A DNA stretch of 64,000 nucleotides from Pratylenchus scribneri (taxonomy: Eukaryota > Nematoda > Chromadorea > Rhabditida > Pratylenchidae). The translations under genes were made by a program, and so were the position numbers. Below, piece by piece: positions 12,201 to 25,500 of the stretch. The notes beneath the pieces are model-generated. The model was not told where the DNA came from and did not search any database. It saw nothing but the letters and a program-made list of their open reading frames with translations. Each line of letters starts with the position of its first letter. Position 1 is the first letter of the stretch. The stretch lies in assembly GCA_030063045.1 (NCBI GenBank), contig JAQSEB010000078.1:688001-752000 (forward strand). Direction: 5' to 3'.

Positions 12201-12442
12201 GGAAAAGTGCCAAGTTTTGACTCCATTTTTCGGCTATTTAGCCCCAAAATTGGTGCAGGTGCCGGTGGTAAAATTGGTATGGGTGCGGGCGGTGGAATCT
12301 GATTCTGATTTTGTTGTTCATTTTCCCCGGAGCAACATTTATTTGGGCATTCCCTTTGCCGAATATTCACATATTCCGTTGGTGTGCGCGAAAGTAGAAG
12401 GGCCGTGGGACGTCCAAAGGCAAGTGGCCTTTGGATATTCAT
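6235..12442 (-). CDS. gcp-2: Glutamate carboxypeptidase II / NAALADase-like M28 peptidase, type II membrane protein
   Basis: Twenty-two exons joined in phase give 1005 residues. In transcript order they are 12442-12186, 12141-12029, 11975-11883, 11836-11729, 11678-11443, 10971-10834, 10759-10676, 10593-10471, 9642-9544, 9499-9356, 9313-9280, 9239-9196, 8939-8787, 8732-8550, 8452-8326, 8274-8112, 7566-7468, 7419-7283, 7241-7141, 7013-6780, 6727-6554 and 6408-6235. A cytosolic tail of about 215 residues, Pro-rich near residues 50-70, precedes one membrane helix (about 216-238). The ectodomain has the protease-associated, M28 and dimerisation regions. Zinc ligands H597, D607, E646, D674 and H774 and catalytic E645 are present with the human GCPII spacing. 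The family removes C-terminal glutamate from peptides or folates at the cell surface. The exon 5 donor (GTGAAT) is a choice that avoids an in-frame stop. A 45-nt stretch in exon 20 could be an in-frame intron. Confidence 0.88.
9781..10043. repeat. Intronic inverted repeat with CCCTAA-rich loop
   Basis: Arms 9781-9865 and 9961-10043 are near-perfect reverse complements. They read through 'aatactgaatttgggg' to 'ggccatataacttggcc'. The loop of about 95 bp is made of degenerate CCCTAA/CCCTAG steps. It sits in the peptidase intron between exons 8 and 9. A decayed relative lies near 50340-50480. Confidence 0.8.
10080..10370 (+). repeat. Dispersed repeat family B, copy in peptidase intron
   Basis: The copy has the family B landmarks 'gtttaaaccgtttaatac', 'attatataccattcaatgc' and 'gaccagctctat'. 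Other copies lie near 29.2, 33.1, 46.3, 56.4, 57.9 and 60.5 kb. Confidence 0.7.
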
Positions 12443-15400
12443 AATTTTTGGGCTAAAAAATGGGTAAAAAATAAAATTAATTGGAATAATAGAAATCCAA
12501 TAAAAATACTTATTAGAAAAATTGAATAATTAGAATCGAATTTTTAGGAATTTTTTAATTAAATATTTTTTAGTATTTTTTGTGTGTAAAAATAAATCAT
12601 TATGGAATTTGAGAAAAGACAAATAATAGAGAAAGCAGAATGCTGTCTGATCATTGCTAAAAATTGATGTTGATTGACAGGAGGAATAGCCACAAAAATC
12701 ATCAAAAAATATAGGTAAAATTTCCAAGGAATCTGGAACTAGAACGGAATTTTTAGTCCAAGAATTATAAATATAAATATTTGTACAATTTTTTGGGAAA
12801 AAATGGAAAATACAATAAAAAAAAATTCAGTAAATAATTTTATAATTCAATTGTTCCATTTTCGATTTTGTGTTCGCTTGAATTTTGATTACATTCTTTT
12901 ATCGCTTTTTATTCAAAATATATAGAAAATAAAATCCCCAAAATCAAATTTCCCTAATAATTTGTAAAAACAAAAAAAACGGGTCGAGACTGAATGAGGA
13001 TGGGAAATTGCAGACGAGGAATGATTCAATTTTGTCCTCCAATTTTGGAGATGCGTAATCCACGAAAGTGCACCCATCCGAAGGAATTTGAAAAAGGAGG
13101 AAAATGGAAAAATGAAACAAAATGGAATGGAGAAAATTAGTAAAAAATGTGGAGGAAAAAGGCGGATTTTTTGTGGACATTTTTTTCAATTTGTATTATG
13201 GCCAAGGCCATTTTTTGTTGATTTGATTGAGGGAATGGAGAGGAAAAGTACGAAAATTGGATATGCAAATTTTAGAGCATTTTGGTGGGAAAATTTGTTT
13301 TGAGAAAGAATATTTTATATTTTTTTTCAATGTTTTTATTCCATTTTTGGTATTCCATAATTCATTTAATTTAAAATAATTATTTTAAATTCCAATTCTT
13401 CATTAAATATGTGCAATATTTATTCATGAATCATAAAATGGTATAAGGAAAAATAAAAATTAAATTAAATTAAAAATTTATTATACATTTTTATTATAAA
13501 AATTTAAAATTCATATAAATTTATTCCCAGTAGTAGATTTAATTTTGTAATTTATTAGTCATACTTTTTAATGAGAAATAAAAAAGAGTAAAATTAGAAG
13601 GAAGGAATCTGGAAGAAAATAAAATAATAGTCTGGGAAATTAAAAACAAAATTATTTGGTATTCAAATTAGATGCTGGCTGCATCAATTTCGACCTCTTC
13701 TCCATGAAATTGACTGATGATGACACTTGACGGAAGGAGGGTTTGGAATTTGGATTTGGAATTCCCATCAGAAAAATGGCAAATTGTCCTACTTGGATTT
13801 GTATCGGCGTTTGAATTGAGGGTGGATTATTCCATTGAGGAAGAATGAGGATTATGATTAGCTTTTTTTGCGCAAATTGGATGGATGAAAGGTAGGAAGA
13901 ATTGGGGAAGAGGAGATTTGCGCACTTTGAAGTGGCTAATAAAAATGGAGATTGGGGAATTCATGGGCAACTTCTTCCTTGTAGTGGATGAAATTGTGAA
14001 GGAATTTGATGTGGATTGAAAATGACCTCAAAAAAAATTTGAATTTAAAATTTTAATAAATAAATTTGAGGACAATGAGGAAAGACTAATTTTACATTTT
14101 ATTGCACAAATTTTAGATAATTAAAAAAAAAGAACAGCTTTTTAAAAGCCAATTTAATAATTTGGAGAAATTAAATGGAAATTTTGGAGCATTGTGAAAT
14201 TAAATAGTAAAAATTAAATTTAAAATATTTTATTTTTATTTCCTGAAAAATTTTAAATGACGAAAAATTTTGTAACACAAAAATGTAATACTTGGACAGC
14301 AAATTTTGATTTGTTGAGGACAAGCAAGGAAAGAGGGTCAAAAGGAAGAAGGATGACAAGCGGATTATTGGAAGGGGTTGGCCAATGGGTCAAAGCCCAG
14401 TGGAAAAATTGGGTTGGATTGGATGGCCATAAAAATATTCATTCAATTTTTGAAGAGGAAACTAGCCACAGGAAAGATTGATGGGAAATATGATCGAGAG
14501 GGACATTGGAATTGAGTGGGTGGACATTGGGATTGGGACATATGTTTTGAAGGGGAATAAATGGTTTAAAACATTTTTTGAAAATAATTTTTATAAATCA
14601 GAAAAGTTTTGGAAAAATATAGAAGATATAGAAAAATGAATAAATTATTTAAAAAAATCAGAAAAAGCTGGACAAGTGAATAAAATATCATAAAAATTAA
14701 AATGGCTTAAATATAAATATTAAAAAAAAATAAATAAATTTAAATTCCAATTGATTATTTGAGATTTGATTAATTTGGCCCTAATAATAAAAATTGTAAA
14801 AGTTAGGTTTATTTTGCTGGGATTTCACCTCTAATAAAGTAAAAGGATTAAAAAAGAAAAGAGCCTAATTTTAGTAAGTTTTATGGACTCAAAAATGATC
14901 GCTTTTCGATACAATCATCACCCAACAAATATGGTTTTTTCTTTTTTTATAAATTTAAATTTTAAAATTCCCAAAGATGGTGAGCCGGAAAAAAAGACAA
15001 AAAGTGGACAAAATTTTGGAATTTGACGATGGACAACAAGTGTTAAGCTGGGAGTGGCCATCAAAATTGAAAGGGGAAAAATATGATGAGGGAAAACGGT
15101 GGGATATTGTGGTTGGCGGCATTTCATCTTTACACTTTTCAGCCAGAGGCATCCTCAAAAGAATTGTTGAAAGAAAAGGAAAGAACCACTCATTCAAACA
15201 AAGGAGGAAATGGAAGTGGGGCCCAGTGGTCATTTTGGTCACCCAAAAATGGCCATCCACAAAAGAGGGCCAAATCCCCAATGGACACATTTTCCCGTGG
15301 GCCAAAATGCCTTCACATGGAAGGTTGACTGATGAATATTTAGACAATGTGCCGAAGGCCAATATTGCGCCAAAAAGAAAAAATAGCCGAAAAAAGAATT

Positions 15401-17119
15401 GGCACTTAAAAAGGAGGTCTTTTTGTGAAATGAATTTTATTTTTTTTTAAATAAAGGAATAATTTTCAAAAGAATATTTTTTCAATGAATAATATTGTGT
15501 ATTTATATATGTTTCCGAAAATTCTCATTAAAATTTATGTACTCATTTCACTCTTATATGACCACTAGCAATCTTATTAAAAATGAAATTATTTATTATT
15601 TACAAATGTGATCTATTCAATTCAATTGATTAAAATCCCAGCCTTTTTGCTAAACAAGATTGGCATAAATTTGACAAAATTTCGGAAATCCGTACTTAAC
15701 TAAATATAATTAATGTTATGGAAAATTGTAAAAATTGGGACAAGCCATTAAAATTAAAATTTTTTGTAAATATATCCATTCAAAAATGTCTACTTTGAAC
15801 AAAAAATTACTAATAAATGTGTGTCCTTTTTGGCCGAATATATTTTCATGTGTTAAAAATTTGTGGACTTCAATTCCCAACACAAATCCCAATGGATATT
15901 CCGCCGAGGGGGACAGATTGGCAGCTAATATTCTCCTAGCAGACTTGTCCGAAAAAAAATTTTATTTTTATGTCAAACATATGGCAGACTCATTTTGCCA
16001 ATTTTTAGTCAAAAAAAACTAGGAATTTGTGCAAATAAAATAAAAAAAAGAAGCTTAAAAATGGGAGCAAAAATTGTGGAATTTACTAAAAATGAATTGA
16101 ATAAAATGGAAGCAATTTTAAAATAAAAAAAAGGAGGGGAGTGTCCTCAAAAGTGGGAATTCTCGGAGGCCACTCCCTCCTTCATTTTCTCATAATCCCA
16201 AAAGAAGGCGATGAAATTGTTGGTGGATGAACGGTTGGGACCGATGAAAAGAAATAAAAAGCAGTGGCAAAGTCCAACCACATTAATCCACCTTTCACCT
16301 TTTCTTCTTTCTGTTTTATTATTGTGGGAAAATGATGATTTTTGGTTGTGGAGCAAAAGGCCACAACAATTTCCTCTCCAAATGGACCATCACAATTCAC
16401 AAACACAAATGGCAATTGTCAAAAGGTAATAATGGGAGGATGTGAGGGGGAATATGCAAATTATAACCGGGGAAAGAATGAACGGGAAAATCAGCACAGC
16501 TAAAAATGAATGGGCGGAAAAGGATGAGCAAAAATGAGGGAAAAGATTTATTGCGTGAGGGAATTTTGGAGTGACATTTTTTATAATTATGTTGGATGAA
16601 TCCATTAAAAGATAATTTCTAGAAATTTTGAAAATTCATCCTTAAAGGTTTGATATATTTTGGGAGCTGATGTTATGGAAAGAAATTTTTGAGATTTTTT
16701 ATCATGATCTCTGATGAATGAACTTTTTTGATTCATTTTGTTTTAAAATTTTTTTTGTAATTTTATGCGTCATTTTGACCATCAAATTTGAGCGAAATTG
16801 CTTATAGTGATATTTAATTGAATGGAATCAAACATTGGATTCGTCTATATCTTAAATTGTCAAAAAATAAAAAAAATGTTTGACTGAAAAAGCATCTTTT
16901 CCAGCAGCCATTTCCCATTCAAAAATACGGTTGGCTGCGCAAAGGCAAACAGTGTTGTCTGCTGCTTGGATCAAAATTTTTTTAAGTTAAAAAATAAATT
17001 GGAATAAATTAAAAATAGGAAAGAATAAAGAAAATAATTTTAATATTTTTTAAAATAAAATATCATTTTTTATTCAGGAAAACTAAATAATTTTTTCTAT
17101 AATTTTTTGAAGATTTATT

Positions 17120-17591
17120 TAGGGTTGCGCCCCCGTCCCCGCGGGGACGGGGACGGGGGAGGATCCCCGCACTTTTTGGGCCTCATCCCCGTCCCCGTCC
17201 CCGCAAGTCCGTCCCCGCATATCCCCGTCCCCGCTAGAGCCACCCCCGCGGGGATTCATCCCCGCGGGGATGAACATGCACCCCATATTTTTGGATTTTT
17301 CAAGGAAAATGGAAAAAATTTTAAGCAAAATTTTTATAATTTTTGAATTTTTGGCTAAAATTTTTCACTACATGGCTAATATTCGCTAAAATTTTTCGCT
17401 GCGCGGATATTATTGGGCAGAAATTTTTCTTTAGAAAAATTTTTGTTAAAAATTAGACCTTTTTCAAAAATTCAGTCTATCCCCGCGGGGATCCCCGCAA
17501 AGGTCATCCCCGTCCCCGTCCCCGCAAGTGCCATCCCCGCATATCCCCGTCCCCGCAAACTCGGCCCCCGCACTGCGGGGGCGCAACCCTA
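17120..17591. mobile_element. Non-autonomous hAT-like element with CCCCG-rich interior
   Basis: Termini are TAGGGTTGCGCCCCC and its reverse complement, flanked by perfect 8-bp duplications GATTTATT (17112-17119 and 17592-17599). An 8-bp duplication with such ends is typical of hAT transposons. The interior arms are short repeats of CCCCGTCCCCG and CCCCGCGGGGAT type, while the centre (about 17285-17475) is AT-rich. No transposase is encoded. Confidence 0.85.
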
Positions 17592-19634
17592 GATTTATTA
17601 TGGGAAAAAATGAAATTAATGGATGTGAATTTTGTGCTAATTTCTAATGATAATAAAAATAATGAGAATGTGAAATATTAGAATAAAATTCTGGCTCAAG
17701 GCATTGTTGCTCTTTAAAATGCCATTTGAATTGGCAAAAAAAATAAAAAAAAAAGGTAAAAAGGAAAAAGGCTAACAATAGTTGATTTGGCTATTTCATA
17801 ATTTTTTGGTCTTTCAATTTGTCCAATTGGAAGAAATAAATGCAAAATGTGCAAATGCATTTGATCAAATAAAAGTGCGCATTTTCGCGCAACAAAATTT
17901 TATGGGAATTGAGTAATTCTCTGCTCATTTCTTCCATCCAAATTTGGAATCATTCTCAGTCAGCCAGAAATTTTGACTGCTCGGCCAACAAATGGACAAA
18001 TAAATGAATTAAACAAATAAAATAAAGGATTTTATGCATAATTTTTGATTTGAAATAATTTATTTAACCAATTAACCAAAAATCGACTTATTTATAAAAT
18101 TACTAATTTTAGACCAATTTTCCATTCTATATACTGTAATCTATTTAACAATAGAGAGGGCATATTTTCCCTCATTTTGTTCCGCCTAATTATTCCCAAC
18201 AATTGGACAAAATGGCTTTTGTTGTTCCCCCTAGGATGCCATCCCTCATTATGTCCTTTTGAAAATGGGACCAATTATTATTGTTGCTTCCCTAGAAACG
18301 AATGGGAAGGAGAGGGGAATATTCCCGCGCAGCATTCAACAGCCTTTTTAAATATGCTTCCCAGAAAATAACAATGGAAATGATGGACAAAAATTTGAAT
18401 GGAATAAATGGTCAAATTGGAAATATTGTGTGGTCAAAAAATCCACTTTAGAGTCAATTATTAGTATAAAATAATTGAAAATTAATTAAAATAATATGGG
18501 TAATTATATAAATTAAATAAATTAAATGAAAGGATCTTCAGATTTTTTAATGGAGAATTTGATATAGATTACAAAAATCCAAAAATGTTTGCAGTTAATT
18601 TATGCCATAAATATCCGTTCTTAAAATTCCATGATAAATTAGGGCATATTTGGAAAATTAATTAAAAATAAATATAGTTTTTTATTTAAATTAAATAAAA
18701 TGTTTTCTCGCGTAATTTTGGATATTAATAAAAAATTTATTCCCAGAATTTCTTATTCCATGAACTCACTATGAAAATTAATTATAATTTTTTTTAAAAA
18801 AATAGATAAAAATAAATTAATATAAATTGCCGTTCAAGTGTAGAATTGATAAAGTTTCCATTTAATTCACACCGTAATTTGAATAATATGTTAGCATATA
18901 TAATTTATAAATTTGCGTAAAATTTAAAAGGGTAAAACTCTTCATGTTATGAGAAAATAATTGAAAAATAAATTTTTTTAAATTTTTATGATTTGGCCAA
19001 CAGGTTAAAAGAAAGAATTGGAATGAATTCTTCATTGCCTAATTAAAAGTCCCTCTTTTATTTCCTGACGAGTTTGGCCTCTCCCTCCTCTAAATTTGCA
19101 TAAATCGGATGATGGGTGCGCGGAAGAATGGAATAAAAGAAGAAAAGGGCATTGAATTGGAGCCAGCGGCAGGCCGATTTTTGGGTTATTGTTGTTTTCG
19201 CAGATTCAACCGAAAAGTCGCAAAATAGGCAAAAAGGGTTAAGTAGAAGGGATGGAAGCAAATCGGCAATGGACAAAATTGAAAGGTAATGTGAAATGTG
19301 GGGGGAAGTGGTCGGCTAATTAGAGGGCATCCTCACATTCGACCGAAATGATTTGGGGGAGGAGAGGAAACCGAAAATCACAAAGTCAAAATTGTTGGAT
19401 TTGAATTGAATGAAGAGAAGAATGGCGGCATCTGTGTTTTGAATTTAAAGGCAACAATTGAATGAATTGGAGGAGAATGGCAAAAAATAGAACAATTGTT
19501 TTCTATATGAGCATATTTTATATGTTATTTTTTAAATGAATTATAGGTATTAAATCGGAAAATACTTTATTTTAATAATGACAAAATTGCTTTGAATTGG
19601 GAAGGCAAATGATTAGATTATTAGAAAGGGAAGA

Positions 19635-19810
19635 GATCAACGGTTTAAACCCTTTTTGGTTTTTTTGGTTTAAAACTAACCTAGTAGATTTGATTAAACC
19701 CAAAACAAAATATATGTAATCAAATGATGCTTCTTGATGAGATCTATTGAATGATTATACGATTTGAGGGTCTAGAATAAACCTAAACCATTACACATAA
19801 TCTTTTCTCC
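19635..19810. repeat. Diverged family B repeat
   Basis: The stretch contains 'cggtttaaaccctttttgg' and a 'taaacccaaaacaaaatata' motif like family B. The copy is diverged and its limits are approximate. Confidence 0.4.
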
Positions 19811-20689
19811 AATCTCAGTATTTTTGGCATAATTCCATTTTTATTATTAAATTTGCAAATTCTTTACCCAGTCGAATTAGACACCACTCATAATTAGTTC
19901 ACATTTAAATTATTTCAAAAAAATTTTAACTTACTAATATATAAATTTTTTTAGCAAATCAAAATATTAATATGCAAGAAAAACCGGAACTTTCAAAAGT
20001 TTCGATCAAAAACTTTAAATTTTACTTGATATTTTCCTTTTTATTCTTCCGCTCCATTAACGCTTAATCCTCCTTCTTTATTCATAAAATTGTGCAAAAA
20101 ATGCCATGGCCACATTTTCATTCAAATTGGCCAAAAACTTTTTTATTCCCTCATTCCATTCATTCCCGTCTCGACCATTCCATTTCCCTTCATCTCCTTT
20201 AATTCCGCTGCACATCCTTTGGCCCTATTTTATAGTATTTGCCCCTCTGGCGGTCTTTGGGTCGCTTCCGTCTCATTCCGCAATTTTGCAGTATAATTTT
20301 ACGCTTGGTTTCAAATTCCCCCAATATTCCTTCCCCATTTTTCCTTTCATTTGGCCAAACCCCTCAGCAGTTCAGCAAAAAGGCCCCCTTCTTTTCGGTG
20401 CCCAACTCTCTCGATGCCAATTACGCTCCCCTTTTTTGGTTCGTCATTTTTTCTCTCGAGCGCAAGTCTCCGCTATTTGAAGAGGGCTTTTCTATAAGGA
20501 AAGATTGGGAATTAATTCAGCCAGCTGCTAGGAGCTAAACGGAAATGGACAGCTTTGGAAGGGAAGACTAAAACTATAATAATAAAGCTGGGAGGAATAT
20601 ATTTCTCTTCATTTTAATAGGTCAAATCCGGATTCAATCTAGGAATTTGTCTAACTCAAAACTCCTAACATATTCTGATCTTTGAATTG

Positions 20690-21010
20690 GATCACAATAA
20701 CACGAATATTACTTGAAATATTCTTTTGGCCATGATTCAAAAAGGAAACATTCAATTTAGGAAGGCTCTATATCCCTTTTTATCTAATTTTTAACTACGA
20801 ACAATTTGTAAAATAAGCGACTTTTCCTCTTAAAATTACAGTTTATTATATTCAAAGGCATGCAACTTTTTTAAAAGTTTATTTTCCAAAAATATAATGC
20901 CAAAATTGTAGTCAAAAATTTGGGCTTTTCATTTGGTATATCACCTTCCGAGATTGTCTTTTGCCTCGCTGAGTAGTGGTCAAAAGAATGGCCCCAAGTA
21001 CACTGATATT
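20690..21010. repeat. Diverged family C repeat
   Basis: The stretch shows features of family C (a conserved stretch around a pyrimidine-rich 'cgacttttcctcttaaaa' and a run to 'tggtatatcaccttcc'). Better copies lie at 25.2, 34.6, 40.5, 41.4, 54.7 and 55.4 kb. Confidence 0.45.
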
Positions 21011-22266
21011 ATTTATTAATAATCAACAAACTTGCTCATTTTTAATATTGTTTATTCCAAATAGTTTAGTGCTTAATTCGAATGTTTATTCCAAAAATCA
21101 AAAGAACTTTAGAAGGGAAAATCGTCATCCTCCTTTTCAAAAATAGTCACCCAAATTCAGTGCATTCCATTTTTGTTTCGCAAAATAAGATAGCGCCAAA
21201 ATAAATATTCGCCCCAAATTGGCACTCTATTATTCAGCTAGCAAAATTACTCCGGCAAAACAAAATCCTCCCTTTCCTAATAAAGGCACCAATTCAAAGT
21301 GCGCGAAAAGGGGGGATGGCACTAAAAAAAGTGTGCGCAAAATGAGGGAGGAAGACGGATTAAAAAGCGTAAGGCACAAAAATGGAATGAACCGAATGGA
21401 CTGGGAAACCCGTCAAATATCCTGGGCAAAGGTGCTCTCTGATAATTTTCATTGGTTTCCCAATTTTTGCTCGAAAATCGGAATAATATTAATTACACAA
21501 AAAAGAATTAATTTACAGCATTTTAAGGACCAAAAAATTTTGTCGAATACTGAACTTCTTTTTCTATTCTCCAATGACTCTTAATTATACCCTAATAAGT
21601 AAATCTAACCTTTTAAGTCCCAATTCTTCCTATTGACCAAGTTATTATGTCTTTAAAAATAAGTTTATATTATGCAATTAATTCTTTTTTATGCCTCTAA
21701 ATTTGAGCCTTCTTTTTCTACAGTAAAGGACAATTCGGCACCATTATTCACTACCTGAATTTGTTAATTGTTAGTCCATATAGCGCAGCGAGGAAGTTGA
21801 TTACCAAATTGGGAAGTTAATATACCCCATTTGAAACCCTAAAGCACCCTCTATAATTTAGCATTTTCAAACTTTGTAAAACCTAACTTTTAGAATATAT
21901 CTTTGAATGTTATAATTCCAAATTTTTTACGGAAAATACGCAAATTTAGCCGCAGATTTTACAAATTGTTTTTTAAGTATTTAACAAATTAATTAAACCA
22001 CTTTTTAGAGGACATTAGGGCTTTAAAATCATTTATTATTTTCATAGAATGGTAATTTTCTCACTGATGAATTGGACCAAAAACTAACTAAAATACCGAG
22101 AATTATTCTCTGTTTTGTTTTTCTTCACTTCATTTCGGCAAAATAATTACCCATTAAATCCACCCTCGCTTTAAAGAAAAACATCGATGTTGGTCCTAAA
22201 TTTCATTCCCTTATTAAATATTGTAGTTTTTCCTTTTTTCAGCGTTCCCATTGGTAACTGGCACAT

Positions 22267-23377
22267 CAGGGTTGCCTCGAGTTACTCGAAACTCGAAACT
22301 CGAAACCCGAAACTCGAGGTTTTTGGCGACTCGAAACTCGAAACTCGACTCGAAGAATTTTCGATTGACTCGATTCGAAACTCGAAATTTTTGGCACTTT
22401 TTAATTTAAAAATTTTAAATTTTTATCGAACGGATTTTCCTTATTTTATTATTTATTTTAAATAACTAGTGGACGTTAGGGAAGTGGGCGTAAGGAAAGT
22501 GGGTGTAAGGAATATGTGGGGAAGGATTTGGAATGATGTCGGGAGGGATTACAGCCTTCTGTTCATGTTAACGCGCCAAGGCGCGTTCGACCTACCCTAG
22601 GGATTCGGATTTTGAAATTATTTAAAGGTCGCGGGCAGGCTCGTTAGATCGTGTGGACTGTGGAGGCTCGCTTCGCTCGCCCCCTTTTCTTTAGGTCGTT
22701 TGCAGGCTCGGTTCGCTCGCCCGCTCTTCTTTAGGTCGTGTGTATGCTCCCTTCGCTCGCCCACTCTTCTTTAGGTCGTGTGCAGGCTCGCTTCGCTCGC
22801 CCGCATCGCTTCGATCGCCCTCATTTTAGAAGGTAGAAGTTCGCTCAAATTTTAAACAAATCACAAAAATATTATTAAATTCGAATTCCTCATATTCGGA
22901 AACCTCCAAATTCCAATTTTCACCTCAATCCAATCATATTTTTATTTTTGGGTATTTTAAACCGGTTTACAAACCTCTTATTGCGCGAAACTAAAAACTA
23001 ATTTAATTTTTGATTTCTCTATACCCGAAAACCCCCGAATACCAAATTTCACCTCATTCTGACAAAATTTCTATTTTCGGAGTTTTAAACCGGTTAAAAT
23101 AAAATTTCAAGAGGGCGGACTTATTTTACTCAAAAACAATTGCCAAATGTTTACAACAAATTGTATGAATATGTCCAAAATGAATTAAACATGTAAATTT
23201 GGATAAAAAATTTTTCTATGTGAAATTAATTTTTTTGAATTTGACTCGAGACTCGAAACTCGAAACCCGAAACTCGAGGTTTTTGGCGACTCGAAACTCG
23301 AAACTCGACTCGAAAAATTTTGGCCGACTCGAACTCGAAACTCGACTCGAACTTTTTGGCGACTCGCGGCAACACTG
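22267..23377. mobile_element. Non-autonomous hAT-like element with ACTCGAA-repeat arms
   Basis: Termini are CAGGGTTGCCTCGAG (left) and, reversed, CAGTGTTGCCGCGAG (right), flanked by perfect 8-bp duplications TGGCACAT (22259-22266 and 23378-23385). Inside each end is a repeat of ACTCGAA units, with near-identical blocks around 22283-22355 and 23243-23315. The middle has a 40-bp tandem repeat and a duplicated segment of about 100 bp containing AAACCGGTT. No transposase frame is visible. Confidence 0.85.
22640..22815 (+). repeat. 40-bp tandem repeat, about 4 copies
   Basis: Units contain CTTTAGGTCGTGTGCAGGCT followed by the self-complementary-looking CGCTTCGCTCGCCCGC. They lie within the hAT-like element at 22267-23377. 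Confidence 0.8.
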
Positions 23378-24289
23378 TGGCACATTAGCCTCTTGGCCGG
23401 ATTTTTACGTGTTTTGTGCTCTTTTTAATAATCTTCTTATCCTCCTTTCTGTCTGGCAAATTCGTCTGTATTCAATCCGCCAATCATCGGCCATATTCCC
23501 CTCTCTTTTTATTCAGTTTTGAGGCCATTTTGCTGTCCAATTCAATCCACCTTCCTTTCATTGCCTTCATCTTCTTTGCGCACAAATCTTGTCTCCCCCC
23601 CCCCCTCCCCATTTAGTATATTTTTTCCAGCCAATTTGTACACCTTTGTTCCCTAATAAGAATGCAAACAAATTACACTCTCTTCTGCGGCGATGGCACA
23701 TTTTTTTGTACAACATTTTCAACAGAGCGCCAATTTGTGCCACTCACTCCCTTTTGAACAGAAAACCCTCAACAAAATTATATTTACATCTGCCCCTAAA
23801 GAAAATATTTTAATATTAATCCAGTCTGGGAAAAGGCCAAAGGCAGTCAAGGGCCTTGGCCAAAGCCAATTGCCGGAATTGAATGAAAAAGTCGTAAAAT
23901 GAAAAAAAAGGGGAAAATTGAAGAGGAGGGGAACGCATAAGTCAGAAGCCACAAAATCCGTGCGAAGCCACTTTCCATTTTCCCCATCGTTCCCTGCGGC
24001 GTTTTTGTCTTTAGCCTTCGAAAGTCAAAACGTCACCAAAAAAAATTATTTCCAGCTGTGGCATCGGCGAAGCTGGGACCAAAGAATGGACCAAAATTCC
24101 TCCTTCCGCCTTTAATTACAATTACAAGTGATTTCCGGCGCAGCATCAAAATCCAAAACAAATCCATCAAATCCATTCATTTTCAATTCTTTAATCCCCC
24201 CCCCCCCCCTAATCCCCAATCTCTCAAGAATTGATCCCAGATGTGCCGATGATCGCCTGATCAACATTCTACTGACTGTACCAATTTTT

Positions 24290-24580
24290 ATAATTTTTGA
24301 TCTAATTAAAGAGCAGACTTTTTGGGTATTAAATAATATTAATTTTATTTAAATTGGTTCACAATTTTAAGCGCAAAAAACCATCAAAATATCTATATAT
24401 AAATTAACAATTTTTTCAATGATTTTTGGACACAATTTCATTTGAACAAATTTAATTAAAATTAATATCATTAGAGAGCCAACCAACAATCTACACTTTA
24501 AATTATTAAAAATATTCATAATAGTTCAACAGTCCTTGATGAGTTATTTAAAGCTGCCAACAATTTGTCGCACAAAAAAT
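24290..24580. repeat. Hairpin repeat family A copy
   Basis: Two opposing arms carry the 'attaaagagcagact' and 'aatattaattttattta' core and end near 'atgagttatttaaagctgcc'. Limits are approximate. Confidence 0.6.
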
Positions 24581-25179
24581 CCCCTCCGTCTTCTATTGTG
24601 AGTCATAGCCGGCATGGCATTAAATCTATCCTAATCCAAACAAATCCATCAAATCCATTCATTTTTAATTCTTTAAACCCTCTTCGAATTGACCCCCCAG
24701 ATGTGCGCCCTCCGACCGCATCCATTGACCTCATTCCTTTACATTTTTATGAGACCATCCACATTATAAAACCAACAAATATTGGCCACTTCTTCTACTA
24801 TGCCAGAATAATCCAAATTCCATTTCCCATTCAATATACATTAATGCCAGCTGGTTGGCACAAATAAGACCAAATCAAATTAAGCGGGGGACCCAAGCCA
24901 AAGCGCGCATTTTTGGGTCCAGTCTCTGTTTCCCCCGCCGGAACCATCTTCTTTTCTGCGGGCCCTTCGGCGGGTCTCATTTTCAGCCAAACATCCATCC
25001 AAAGCCAAAGCCAAAGGCATTTCTTCTTCCCTTCTTTCAATGTCTCCATTTCCCCTTTCTCCCTTCATTTGGATCGATTGGCCAAGACGGATGGGGTTAT
25101 GCAAATTCCCATTGGCCAAATGAAATGAAGGCGAAAGGGAATATTTCAGTACAATAGTCTTTCTTTTTACCAAGCTTAA

Positions 25180-25500
25180 CAAAGGAATATCCTATCTAGG
25201 AAGGCGATATAGAATTCGAAAGCCCAAATTATCCTTTCAGAAAATGACTTTTCAAATTTTTTTGAAATTTTAAAACAATTTACAAAATAAACGGCTTTTC
25301 CTCCAAAAATTCGGGTTAATTACACTCAAAGACAAGTAATTTTTTAAGCTTTATTTCATACAATTTAAAATGGCCAAATTATTAAGAAAACTTTAAACTT
25401 TCCAATGGTATATTATCGTCTTTCATAGATTGGTTATTGATTCGTTGAGCTTTAGCAAAAAAATGGCCTCTATTCTGAAATATCCCCTAATAAGCCAGAA
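25180..25500. repeat. Dispersed repeat family C copy
   Basis: The family C pattern is present: 'cggcttttcctccaaaaatt' in the middle and 'ccaatggtatattatcg' toward the end. Confidence 0.5.

Noticed and set aside
14977..15450. 157-codon basic frame with an ATG
   Set aside because: Composition is purine-skewed, the opposite strand is also open, and no motif or splice context supports it. RNA evidence would be needed.
15735..16022. 95-codon frame with an internal ATG at about 15786
   Set aside because: No recognisable domain, promoter or splice support in AT-rich intergenic DNA.
17107..17346. Gly/Pro/Arg-rich frames on both strands
   Set aside because: They are translations of CCCCG repeat arms in a transposon.
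20090..20538. Overlapping plus-strand frames
   Set aside because: Pyrimidine-rich block, low-complexity products and no splice or domain support.
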